From Paraburkholderia solisilvae (GTDB taxonomy: Bacteria > Pseudomonadota > Gammaproteobacteria > Burkholderiales > Burkholderiaceae): a stretch of 54,191 nt of DNA. The notes beneath the pieces were generated by a model, which was not told the origin of the DNA, did no database searches, and saw nothing but the letters and a program-made list of their open reading frames with translations. Positions 43,309-51,030 of the stretch are shown piece after piece. Where the stretch lies: contig NZ_CADIKF010000050.1 in assembly GCF_902859875.1 (NCBI RefSeq), positions 1-54,191 on the forward strand, in the 5' to 3' direction. Made by a program: the position numbers and the translations under genes. Numbering within the stretch: the stretch's first letter is position 1; every line of letters starts with the position of its first letter.

Positions 43309-45240
43309 TCACTGCCGCTGATAAATCTCCGCGCCGCTCTTCACGAATTCGACCGCTTTCACTTCCATGCCTTTGCGCAGCGCTTCGTCGGCGGTTACGC
43401 CCTGTTGCGCGGCGAATTCGCGCACGTCCTGGGTGATTTTCATCGAGCAGAAGTGCGGGCCGCACATCGAGCAGAAGTGCGCGACTTTCGCGGAATCCTT
43501 CGGCAGCGTTTCGTCATGGAATTCGCGCGCCTTGTCCGGATCGAGACCGAGGTTGAACTGGTCTTCCCAGCGGAACTCGAAGCGCGCCTTCGACAGCGCG
43601 TTGTCGCGCACCTGCGCGCCCGGATGACCCTTCGCGAGGTCGGCCGCGTGCGCCGCGAGCTTGTACGTGATGATGCCTTCCTTCACGTCGTCCTTGTTCG
43701 GCAAGCCGAGGTGTTCCTTCGGCGTTACATAGCAGAGCATCGCGGTGCCGAACCAGCCGATCATCGCGGCGCCGATGCCCGACGTGATGTGGTCGTAGCC
43801 CGGTGCGATATCCGTGGTGAGCGGTCCGAGCGTGTAGAACGGCGCTTCGTCGCACCATTCCAGCTGCAGGTCCATGTTCTCCTTGATCAGTTGCATCGGC
43901 ACATGGCCCGGGCCTTCGATCATCACCTGCACGTCGTGCTTCCACGCGATCTGCGTCAGTTCGCCGAGCGTCTTCAGTTCGCCGAGTTGCGCTTCGTCGT
44001 TGGCGTCGTAGATCGAGCCGGGGCGCAGGCCGTCGCCGAGCGAGAAGCTCACGTCATACGCCTTCATGATTTCGCAGATGTCTTCGAAATGCTCGTACAG
44101 GAAGCTTTCGCGATGATGCGCGAGACACCACTTCGCCATGATCGAGCCGCCGCGCGACACGATGCCGGTCATGCGATTCGCGGTCAGCGGCACGTATTGC
44201 AGACGCACGCCCGCGTGAATCGTGAAGTAATCGACGCCTTGCTCGGCCTGTTCGATGAGCGTGTCGCGGAAGATTTCCCAGGTCAGGTCTTCGGCCTTGC
44301 CGTTCACCTTTTCGAGCGCCTGATAGATCGGCACCGTGCCGATCGGCACCGGGCTGTTGCGAATGATCCATTCACGCGTTTCATGAATGTGCTTGCCGGT
44401 GGACAGGTCCATCACGGTGTCGCCGCCCCAGCGGATCGCCCACGTCATCTTGTCGACTTCCTCGCCGATCGACGACGTGACCGCCGAATTGCCGATATTC
44501 GCGTTGATCTTCACGAGGAAGTTGCGGCCGATGATCATCGGCTCGGATTCCGGGTGATTGATGTTCGCCGGAATGATCGCGCGGCCGCGCGCGACTTCCT
44601 CGCGCACGAATTCGGGCGTGATTTCCTTTAGCGCATTCGCGCCGAACGCGGCGGCGCCGAAGGCCTGGCCCGGATGCTGGCGGCCCATCATCTCGGCGAG
44701 CTTCACGCCGTTCGGCCCGCTCGTGCGCAGGCTTTCGAGGTATTCGGCGCGCCGCTGGTTCTCGCGAATCGCGATGTACTCCATTTCGGGCGTGACGATG
44801 CCCTGGCGCGCGTAGTGCATTTGCGTGACGTTCGCGCCGGCGACGGCGCGGCGCGGCGTGCGATGCAGGCCGGGAAAGCGCAGTTGCGCGGTGGCCGCAT
44901 CGGCCGCGCGCTCGCGGCCGTACTCGCTCGACAGGCCGGAGAGCGCCGCCGTGTCGCCGCGCGCTTCGATCCAGCGCTGGCGCAGCGCGGGCAGACCCTC
45001 GCGGATATCGATCCGCGCGTCGGGGTCGGTGTACGGGCCGGACGTGTCGTACACGTAGATCGGCGGATTCTTTTCGCCGCCGAAGCCGGTCGGCGTGTCG
45101 GCTTGCGTGATTTCACGCATCGGCACGCGAATATCGGGCTGCGACCCGGTGATGTAAACCTTGCGCGAATTCGGCAGCGGCGCGACGGCGGCTGCATCGA
45201 CATGCGCATTGGCGGAAATGAACTTCGGGTTGGCGTTCAC
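43309..45240 (-). CDS. thiC: phosphomethylpyrimidine synthase ThiC
   Basis: This 643-residue radical-SAM enzyme turns aminoimidazole ribotide into hydroxymethylpyrimidine phosphate for thiamine. The GTG start at 45240 has GGAGA 5 nt upstream and gives the usual length; a longer frame would extend into the riboswitch. Hallmarks: M-H-Y-A-R near 144, E-G-P-G-H-V-P near 431, D-I-A-P-G-Y-D-H-I-T-S-G-I-G near 466 and the C-terminal cluster C-S-M-C-G-P-H-F-C-S-M-K near 598 that holds the 4Fe-4S centre. Controlled by the upstream TPP riboswitch; no other thi gene follows. Confidence 0.97.
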   Translation of the reverse strand: MNANPKFISANAHVDAAAVAPLPNSRKVYITGSQPDIRVPMREITQADTPTGFGGEKNPPIYVYDTSGPYTDPDARIDIREGLPALRQRWIEARGDTAALSGLSSEYGRERAADAATAQLRFPGLHRTPRRAVAGANVTQMHYARQGIVTPEMEYIAIRENQRRAEYLESLRTSGPNGVKLAEMMGRQHPGQAFGAAAFGANALKEITPEFVREEVARGRAIIPANINHPESEPMIIGRNFLVKINANIGNSAVTSSIGEEVDKMTWAIRWGGDTVMDLSTGKHIHETREWIIRNSPVPIGTVPIYQALEKVNGKAEDLTWEIFRDTLIEQAEQGVDYFTIHAGVRLQYVPLTANRMTGIVSRGGSIMAKWCLAHHRESFLYEHFEDICEIMKAYDVSFSLGDGLRPGSIYDANDEAQLGELKTLGELTQIAWKHDVQVMIEGPGHVPMQLIKENMDLQLEWCDEAPFYTLGPLTTDIAPGYDHITSGIGAAMIGWFGTAMLCYVTPKEHLGLPNKDDVKEGIITYKLAAHAADLAKGHPGAQVRDNALSKARFEFRWEDQFNLGLDPDKAREFHDETLPKDSAKVAHFCSMCGPHFCSMKITQDVREFAAQQGVTADEALRKGMEVKAVEFVKSGAEIYQRQ

Positions 45241-45350
45241 GTGGCTCTCCTGTGGCGGACCGCTTCTGGTTGAGCTACACGGGAGACGAGAGGAAGTGGG
45301 ACGGGTTCGCGGGAGGCTTGCAGTTGAAAGAAGCGGCGAAACCCGAACGC

Positions 45351-45484
45351 TTCCCTGCGCTGGCATTATCCAGATCAGGTTCAAAGGGTATTTCTCACCC
45401 ACGTTACGCGATATTGGCGACCGACCCGGGCTGAGCAAGCCTTCGGATTGACGGACAACGATGCGTAATGCAGGACCCCCGCGT
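45351..45484 (-). promoter_or_regulatory. TPP riboswitch (thi box) of thiC
   Basis: Read on the minus strand it opens with GGGGGTCC and ends with the canonical CTGATCTGGATAATGCCAGC followed by GCAGGGAA; GGGTGAGAAATACCC lies just before. All the thi-box blocks are present. It ends 110 nt before the thiC GTG. With TPP bound it should switch thiC off. Confidence 0.97.
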
Positions 45485-45495
45485 TAGCAGGGGAC

Positions 45496-45525
45496 AAGAT
45501 ACCCTGGCTCAGTGGTGCTTGGCAA
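45496..45525 (-). promoter_or_regulatory. thiC promoter
   Basis: On the minus strand TTGCCA (45525-45520), an 18-nt spacer and TATCTT (45501-45496) place the start a few nucleotides before the TPP riboswitch. Confidence 0.6.
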
Positions 45526-45954
45526 CCGGTGCATCGCGCAAAGGGTTGCCGGACCTATACCTATTCATGGGTGCGCACACCCGGGTCCGCCCACTAACAT
45601 TGACAGCAACGTCGAAGATATCGCCGTTCGCGCCGGTATGACGCCGCGTGCCTGCCGACGATCCCTCGGGCCCGCGGCGCCGCGGGCGCCGATGCACATC
45701 TGTGCGCCTTTTCCTTTCGAAAAAAAATATGAGCGTGGCTGTCATATCGGCGGCGGCGCGTCGACAAACGTGCAGATCTGAAGAACGGAGCCTGCGATGC
45801 GCGCTTTCGGGAAGCTTGTTACCGGCACGCATTTCGTCTGCCCACCGGCGCGCGCGCCGGCGGCTGTAAGCAGATTGAACGAAAAGACCGGCCGCGCGCC
45901 GCATCACGGCGACGACCGGCGTTACGCACACGAAGCACAACGTAAGAGGAACGG
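45526..45954. other. intergenic between thiC and the cytochrome operon
   Basis: No frame with a ribosome site and recognisable protein is seen. An A-run at 45719-45729 interrupts the GC-rich sequence. The promoter of the cytochrome operon presumably lies at the right end. Confidence 0.45.
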
Positions 45955-46617
45955 ATGATGGCTACCCCTCACGCCGATGTACCGCACACGCCGGCGCACA
46001 TGCAGGCAGCCCCGCCGCCGGCGGCCGGCTCGCGCCAGGTTCACCCGCTGTGGGTGCGCATCGGGCACTGGCTCAATGCGCTTGCCGCGATCGTGATGAT
46101 GCTGTCCGGCTGGCGCATCTACGACGCGTCGCCGGTCTTTCACGGTTTCGTGATTCCGCCGAACCTGACGCTCGGCGGCTGGCTCGGCGGCGCGCTGCAA
46201 TGGCATTTCGCGGCGATGTGGCTGCTGGTGTTCAACGGCATCGTCTATCTCGGGTTGAACCTGGCAAGCGGCCGCCTGATTCGCAAATTCATGCCGCTGT
46301 CGCCGCGCGCGATACTGCGCGACTTCGTGGCCGCGCTGACCGGCAAGCTGTCGCACGCGGATCTGAGCCACTACAACGCGGTGCAGAAGTTCGCGTATCT
46401 GTTTGTGATCGCCGACCTGATCGTGCTCGTGCTGTCCGGCCTCGCTATCTGGAAATCGGTGCAGTTTCCGCTGCTGCGCGAACTGATGGGCGGTTACGAC
46501 AACGCACGCATCGTGCACTTCTGCGCGATGTCGCTGATGGCGGCGTTTATCGTCGTGCACCTCGCGATGGTCGCGCTCGTGCCGCGTTCGCTGCTCGCGA
46601 TGCTGCGTGGACGATAA
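45955..46617 (+). CDS. cytochrome b561-type membrane subunit
   Basis: A 220-residue membrane protein of the prokaryotic cytochrome b561 / Ni-Fe-hydrogenase b-subunit class with four main spans. Candidate haem ligands: H in W-V-R-I-G-H-W near 38, Q-W-H-F near 83, and H-F-C-A-M-S and V-V-H-L-A near 184 and 200. The first 30 residues are a Pro/Ala/His-rich cytoplasmic tail. ATG at 45955 follows GAGG; a second ATG is the next codon. The molybdopterin enzyme starts 10 nt downstream, so this probably passes electrons between the quinone pool and that periplasmic enzyme. Confidence 0.88.
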   Translation: MMATPHADVPHTPAHMQAAPPPAAGSRQVHPLWVRIGHWLNALAAIVMMLSGWRIYDASPVFHGFVIPPNLTLGGWLGGALQWHFAAMWLLVFNGIVYLGLNLASGRLIRKFMPLSPRAILRDFVAALTGKLSHADLSHYNAVQKFAYLFVIADLIVLVLSGLAIWKSVQFPLLRELMGGYDNARIVHFCAMSLMAAFIVVHLAMVALVPRSLLAMLRGR

Positions 46618-46627
46618 GGAGCGCGCG

Positions 46628-47422
46628 ATGAACGATAGAGACAACACCATCATCACGCGCAAGCCGCGGCAAGCACTCGACCGCGGCTCGATCCTGCAGG
46701 ATGCGCAGCGCGAACTGGCGATGCCGGCGCGGCGCCTGTTCGGCAAGCAGCTGCTGACGCTCGGCGGCCTGTCGCTGCTGACCGGCTGTTCGCTGACCGA
46801 CGAGAAATCGGTCAACCAGTTTCTGGTCGCGGTGTCGCGATTGAACGACCGCGCGCAAGCGTTCCTGTTCGATCCGCACCAGCTCGCGCCGACCTATACG
46901 GAAGCGCAGATCACACGGCCGTTTCCGTTCAATGCGTACTACGGCGTCGATGAAGTGCCGCATGTCGACGCGGCCGCTTACCGGCTGCAGGTGAGCGGCC
47001 TCGTGACCGGCAAGCGCACGTGGACGCTGCCCGAACTTTACACGCTGCCGCACGCGGAGCAGATCACGCGGCATATCTGCGTCGAAGGCTGGAGTGCGGT
47101 CGGCCGCTGGGGCGGCACGCCGTTCGGCGATTTCCTGAAGCGCGTCGGCGCGGATACGAGCGCGAAGTATGTCGGCTTCAAATGCGCGGACGACTACTAC
47201 GAAAGCATCGACATGCCGACCGCGCTGCATGCGCAGACGCTGCTCACGTTCGACTACGACGGCGAGCGTTTGCCCGCGAAGTACGGGTTCCCGATGAAGC
47301 TGCGCATGCCGACCAAGCTCGGCTACAAGAACCCGAAGCACATCGTCGAAATTTTCGTCACGAATACGTATCCCGGCGGCTACTGGAGCGACCAGGGATA
47401 CAACTGGTTCGGAGGCTCCTGA
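46628..47422 (+). CDS. Tat-exported molybdopterin-dependent oxidoreductase (sulfite oxidase fold)
   Basis: A 264-residue protein from the ATG at 46628, after AAGGAG. The N-terminus has twin arginines in P-A-R-R-L-F-G-K followed by a hydrophobic stretch and L-L-T-G-C, which suggests a Tat-exported lipoprotein. The body is an oxidoreductase molybdopterin-binding domain with the Mo-ligand cysteine in H-I-C-V-E-G-W-S (near 157), G-F-K-C-A-D near 179 and K-L-G-Y-K-N-P-K-H near 238. It resembles MsrP/YuiH proteins. Paired with the upstream cytochrome b561. Substrate unknown; protein methionine sulfoxide or another S/N-oxide is plausible. Confidence 0.88.
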   Translation: MNDRDNTIITRKPRQALDRGSILQDAQRELAMPARRLFGKQLLTLGGLSLLTGCSLTDEKSVNQFLVAVSRLNDRAQAFLFDPHQLAPTYTEAQITRPFPFNAYYGVDEVPHVDAAAYRLQVSGLVTGKRTWTLPELYTLPHAEQITRHICVEGWSAVGRWGGTPFGDFLKRVGADTSAKYVGFKCADDYYESIDMPTALHAQTLLTFDYDGERLPAKYGFPMKLRMPTKLGYKNPKHIVEIFVTNTYPGGYWSDQGYNWFGGS

Positions 47423-47517
47423 TGCGCATCAACGTTGGTATAGGGGCGCGCAACAGGAGCATCGGAAAGCACCCGGCATCGCCGGTTCAAACAGGCAGGA
47501 CACACACGGAGTCAACC

Positions 47518-47760
47518 ATGAAGAAGCTCGCAATGATCGCGGCAGCCGCCGCATTCCTCACCACCGGTACGGCCGCGTTCGCACAGGCAAGCGGCGCGAT
47601 GTCGAACGATGCGATGTCGCATGGGGCGATGTCGCACGACAACATGTCGCACGACACCTCGAAGATGGGTTCGGACGACAAGATGAAGCACGACAAGATG
47701 AAGAAGGGCGACGACGCGATGGGTATGAGCCACGAGGCGTCGGGCGCGATGAGCCACTGA
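47518..47760 (+). CDS. MXKDX-type pentapeptide repeat protein
   Basis: An 80-residue protein with a signal peptide cleaved after T-A-A-F-A-Q-A (near 24). The mature part is Met, His, Asp and Lys-rich: S-H-G-A-M-S-H-D-N-M-S-H and K-M-K-H-D-K-M-K-K repeats, the pentapeptide MXKDX family. Such Met/His-rich periplasmic peptides could bind copper or another metal, which is inference. It follows the molybdoenzyme by 95 nt and may share its transcript. GGAG precedes the start; an intrinsic terminator follows. Confidence 0.88.
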   Translation: MKKLAMIAAAAAFLTTGTAAFAQASGAMSNDAMSHGAMSHDNMSHDTSKMGSDDKMKHDKMKKGDDAMGMSHEASGAMSH

Positions 47761-47777
47761 GCGATCGGGTCTGCGAC

Positions 47778-47803
47778 GCGGGCGGCGCTGCGGCGCCGCC
47801 CGC
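47778..47803 (+). terminator. perfect 11-bp GC hairpin
   Basis: GCGGGCGGCGC and GCGCCGCCCGC flank TGCG, 17 nt after the MXKDX stop. No T-run; it probably adds to the terminator 50 nt further on. Confidence 0.5.
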
Positions 47804-47849
47804 TCATACGAGCCGCGACAGGCCGCCGGGTGCGGCCGGCGGCTCGCGC

Positions 47850-47888
47850 GAAGCCGGGCACGCATGCGTGCGCCGGCTTCTGTTTTTT
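47850..47888 (+). terminator. intrinsic terminator of the cytochrome/molybdoenzyme operon
   Basis: GAAGCCGG...ACGCA pairs with TGCGT...CCGGCTTC (one bulge), followed by TGTTTTTT. The following 380 bp up to the next start hold no gene that I can support. Confidence 0.85.
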
Positions 47889-48272
47889 CCGGCGTGCGTT
47901 CATATGGCGCCCGCGCGGCGCGAACGTCCGGTTGCGATCGCGTCGCCGGATTTTCGTCGGCGAGCTTGACGGTTACTGCATAATTGCGGGGCGCCGCGTG
48001 CGCCATCGGGTTTGAAGCCGCACGCATGCGGCCTGTGCGCCGTCTGTGCGCTACGCGCGAACTGCGCGCGGCGTGTCTGCGATCGGCGCGCATTCGCATG
48101 CGCCGGAACGTTTCCGCCTGCCGTCCTGTTGCTCTGCCTGTTCTACCGCCATGTGTTTCAGTCCAGTCCGCCATGCCGCCGCCGCACCCATTCGCGCGGT
48201 GTCTTTTACCGTGTTGCCGTCCGATGGTGATGATCCATCCGGCGCATCGACCGGCCGCGGCAGGTGCGGTCG

Positions 48273-49190
48273 ATGCGGCTGAATCTTCCCGCGCGCTTCC
48301 CGTTCCGTTTGCCGGAATCGACCGGCGGCCGCATCGCACTCGCGCTCGCCGTCGTGTATCTCGTTTGGGGCTCGACGTATCTGTGCGTGCATGTCGCGCT
48401 CGGTTCGTTTCCGCCGCTGTTGATGTCCGGCCTGCGCAACTTGTTTGCCGGCATCGGCCTGTTCGTCTTCGCGGTGCGCCGGCGCCCGCCGTGGCCGGGC
48501 ATCGGGCAGGTGCGCAATGCGGCGCTCGTCGGCACGATGCTGGTCGGCCTGTCGAGCGGCATGCTCGCGTACGGGATGCGCACGGTCGGCACCGGCACCG
48601 CGGCGGTGATGGTCGCGACCGTGCCGCTGTTCGCCACCGTGATCGCCGCGCTCGCCGGGCGCCGCGTCGCGCGCGGCGAATGGTTTGCGGTCGGCCTCGG
48701 CCTTGCCGGCATCATGATCCTCAGCCACGGCGACACCACGCCGGGCTCGGCCGGCGGCAGCCTCGCGATCCTGTGCGGCGCATTGTTCTGGGCCGGCGGC
48801 GCGCATCTGGCCGGGCGCCTGTCGCTGCCGTCCGATCTGTTTCTGTCGACCGCATTGCAGATCGGCCTCGGCGGCGCGATTTCGAGTGTCGTCGCGTGGG
48901 CATCCGGTGAACGGATGCTCGAGTTGCACGTGCTGCCGGTCGTCGCGTTTCTCTATCTGATGCTGATCGGCACGATGGCCGCATACGTCGCGTACGGGTA
49001 TCTGATCCGCCACACGAGTCCGATCGTCGCGAGCAGTTGCATGTATGTGAATCCGCTCGTCGCGGTCGCGCTCGGTGCGCTGCTGCTGGCCGAACCGGTC
49101 ACGCAATCGACGGTGATCGCGACGGTGGTCATTCTGTCGAGCGTCGGCCTGTCGTTCTGGTTCGACTACCGGCGGCGCGCGCGAGCGTGA
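48273..49190 (+). CDS. EamA/DMT-family transporter (YedA-like)
   Basis: A 305-residue ten-span exporter with two EamA repeats (about 18-150 and 160-300). It starts L-A-V-V-Y-L-V-W-G-S-T-Y-L near 28, with G-T-A-A-V-M-V-A-T-V-P-L-F near 107 and S-C-M-Y-V-N-P-L-V-A-V near 257, most like YedA. ATG 48273 chosen; GTG 48264 is in frame. The ribosome site is a weak CAGG. Exports small metabolites; substrate unknown. It is not obviously linked to its neighbours. Confidence 0.85.
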   Translation: MRLNLPARFPFRLPESTGGRIALALAVVYLVWGSTYLCVHVALGSFPPLLMSGLRNLFAGIGLFVFAVRRRPPWPGIGQVRNAALVGTMLVGLSSGMLAYGMRTVGTGTAAVMVATVPLFATVIAALAGRRVARGEWFAVGLGLAGIMILSHGDTTPGSAGGSLAILCGALFWAGGAHLAGRLSLPSDLFLSTALQIGLGGAISSVVAWASGERMLELHVLPVVAFLYLMLIGTMAAYVAYGYLIRHTSPIVASSCMYVNPLVAVALGALLLAEPVTQSTVIATVVILSSVGLSFWFDYRRRARA

Positions 49191-49607
49191 CCGGCGCGAA
49201 TCCCGGTGCGATCCCGTTCGATCGATGCCGATCCGGTAACCGCTGCACGACGCCGTGTAATGCCGGCCTGTCGCGAGCGGCGCGCGTTTGTCGCGCTGCT
49301 TTGCAGCAACCTGCGTTGATGAAGTGTTCTAACCATCTGCAGACCTATATCTGACGGGTCACCTTTGAGCTTCGCATTGCGTTGTGCTTTCGTGCGGCAC
49401 ACGGTTTGCTGAATGCGGTCGTCCAAACAATGCGGCACGGCGATCGAAGCACAGTCCTTCGACGCGGACCGCAACTCCAGGGACAGGAAGGCGTGCCGCC
49501 GTTTGGAGGGTGCGCTGCGCAACCGGTCACAACCGGACGCGCAGCGGCGCCCGCGGCAAGCCGCATATCAATGGGTGCAGGCATGCCCGCTATCAGAGAG
49601 GTGGCAC
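49191..49607. other. intergenic, no gene supported
   Basis: No frame with a ribosome site before the DUF4397 start. The stretch is lower in GC around 49320-49390. No terminator is seen after the exporter. Confidence 0.45.
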
Positions 49608-50393
49608 ATGAAGCTCATCCGTACCATTGCGACGCTGTTTGCTACGGCGTCCTTAGTCGCGGCATGCGGCGGGGGAACCCACGATGTCGGCAAGGAACTC
49701 GGCCTGACCAATCCGGTGATGCACTTCGTGCACGCGATTCCGGGTGGTCCGACGGTCGATTTCCTCGTCAACGGCGCGGCGCTGCAGACCGGTATCAGCT
49801 ACAAGCAGGTGACGAACTTCGCGAACGTCAATACCGGTCAGACGGTGGTCGGCTATGCGCCGACCGGCAGCACGACGGCGCTGGCGAGCGGCACGTTCTC
49901 CGACGTCGCGAACGGTCACGAGTACACGGTGATTGCCGTGCCGGGCTTGACCGCGCCTGACATCGGCCTGATCGACGATCCGTTCGACAAGGGCCTGCTG
50001 TCGAATAGCGCGCGCGTGCGGGCGTTCAACGCGTCGGTGAACGCGCCGAACGTCGACCTGTATCTGGTTGCGCAGGGCACCGACGTGAACACGGTGGGAC
50101 CGACGTTATCCGGCGTGTCGTTCAAGAATGCGGTGCCGCCATCCGGACAGGATTCGGTCTACGTGAACGGCGGCACGTATGTGCTGATCGCGACGACGGC
50201 GGGCACCAAGACGGTCATTTTCCAGTCCGGCACATTCTCGCTGTCGAACAACGCGGACTGGCTCGTGACGACGGTGCCGATTGCCGGCACGCTGAGCCAG
50301 CTGCTGCCGAACCAGATCCATCTGCTGGTCGCGCAGGGCGGCAACACGTCGCAACCGGCGCTCGAATTGACCAACGCGCTGAACGGACAATAA
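49608..50393 (+). CDS. DUF4397 lipoprotein
   Basis: A 261-residue lipoprotein (L-V-A-A-C, Cys20, then a Gly triplet) starting at 49608 after AGAGAGG. The rest is two beta-rich DUF4397 repeats: F-V-H-A-I-P-G-G-P-T-V-D-F-L-V-N-G near 39 and V-R-A-F-N-A-S-V-N-A-P-N-V-D-L-Y-L near 137. DUF4397 occurs in secreted and surface proteins of unknown role. An in-frame upstream extension has no ribosome site. Single gene ending at a strong terminator. Confidence 0.88.
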   Translation: MKLIRTIATLFATASLVAACGGGTHDVGKELGLTNPVMHFVHAIPGGPTVDFLVNGAALQTGISYKQVTNFANVNTGQTVVGYAPTGSTTALASGTFSDVANGHEYTVIAVPGLTAPDIGLIDDPFDKGLLSNSARVRAFNASVNAPNVDLYLVAQGTDVNTVGPTLSGVSFKNAVPPSGQDSVYVNGGTYVLIATTAGTKTVIFQSGTFSLSNNADWLVTTVPIAGTLSQLLPNQIHLLVAQGGNTSQPALELTNALNGQ

Positions 50394-50422
50394 CGACGTC
50401 GCATCAGGGAGGTGCGGTATCG

Positions 50423-50449
50423 ACGGCCCGCTATCGCGGGCCGTTTTTT
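50423..50449 (+). terminator. intrinsic terminator after the DUF4397 gene
   Basis: ACGGCCCGC pairs with GCGGGCCGT (9 bp) around TATC, followed by TTTTTT. Confidence 0.95.
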
Positions 50450-50510
50450 CTGCCCCGCCGCATCGGGTCCATTCGACGCATGCGCGAATCTCGCGCGCTG
50501 CGCCGGTCGC

Positions 50511-50555
50511 GTCGATTGGGTCGATCGAGTCGATCGAGTCGATCGAGTTGATCGG
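50511..50555. repeat. five 9-bp tandem repeats
   Basis: GTCGATTGG, three exact GTCGATCGA units and GTTGATCGG lie head to tail between two convergent genes. Flanks (CGATTGGG and CCCAATCG) are complementary, so the tract can fold into a long hairpin. Confidence 0.9.
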
Positions 50556-50723
50556 CCCAATCGAACCAGTCGCGCGCACCGCGCCGCGCGGCGCGCTCGC
50601 CAGAACAAAAAAACGCCGCGACAGTGCGCGGCGTATGAACTGCATCGGGCTTCGGACTATTGACGATGCGCAATGGAGATAACGCCCATCGCATCGCCCG
50701 GGCGAAGCATGGCAACGGAACGG

Positions 50724-50864
50724 CTACTTGGCCTGCTCCGCCGTGTTGCTGATAGCCTGACCGCCCTTCGAAATATCCTGGCCGGCTCCGGACACGGTGT
50801 TGCATGCGGAAAGCGTGGCCGTGCCTGCGGCCACGAGCAGAAGCAGAGCGATGAGTCGAGTCAT
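50724..50864 (-). CDS. entericidin-family small lipoprotein
   Basis: A 46-residue peptide starting M-T-R-L-I-A-L-L-L after AGGGGAAG. The lipobox is L-S-A-C (Cys21), followed by N-T-V-S-G-A-G-Q-D-I-S-K-G-G, the entericidin A/B signature. Entericidins are envelope lipoproteins with a proposed antitoxin/bacteriolytic role; function here is unknown. Single gene. Confidence 0.9.
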   Translation of the reverse strand: MTRLIALLLLVAAGTATLSACNTVSGAGQDISKGGQAISNTAEQAK

Positions 50865-51030
50865 GAGTCTTCCCCTTAACAAGGATGCACGATGGATTCG
50901 CGAGCCCTCAGGCACATCGCGTATCGTTCGACCCGGCTGGCTGCACCAGCCGATCCGGTCTGATTTCATGATAGGGAGCCGCGCCCGCTGGCGCTGTCGG
51001 CGGCGCAGCGATTTTGTTGTCGGCGCAGTC

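Noticed and set aside
45509..45940. Possible minus-strand gene upstream of thiC
   Set aside because: It overlaps the thiC promoter, has no ribosome site and shows no recognisable motif.
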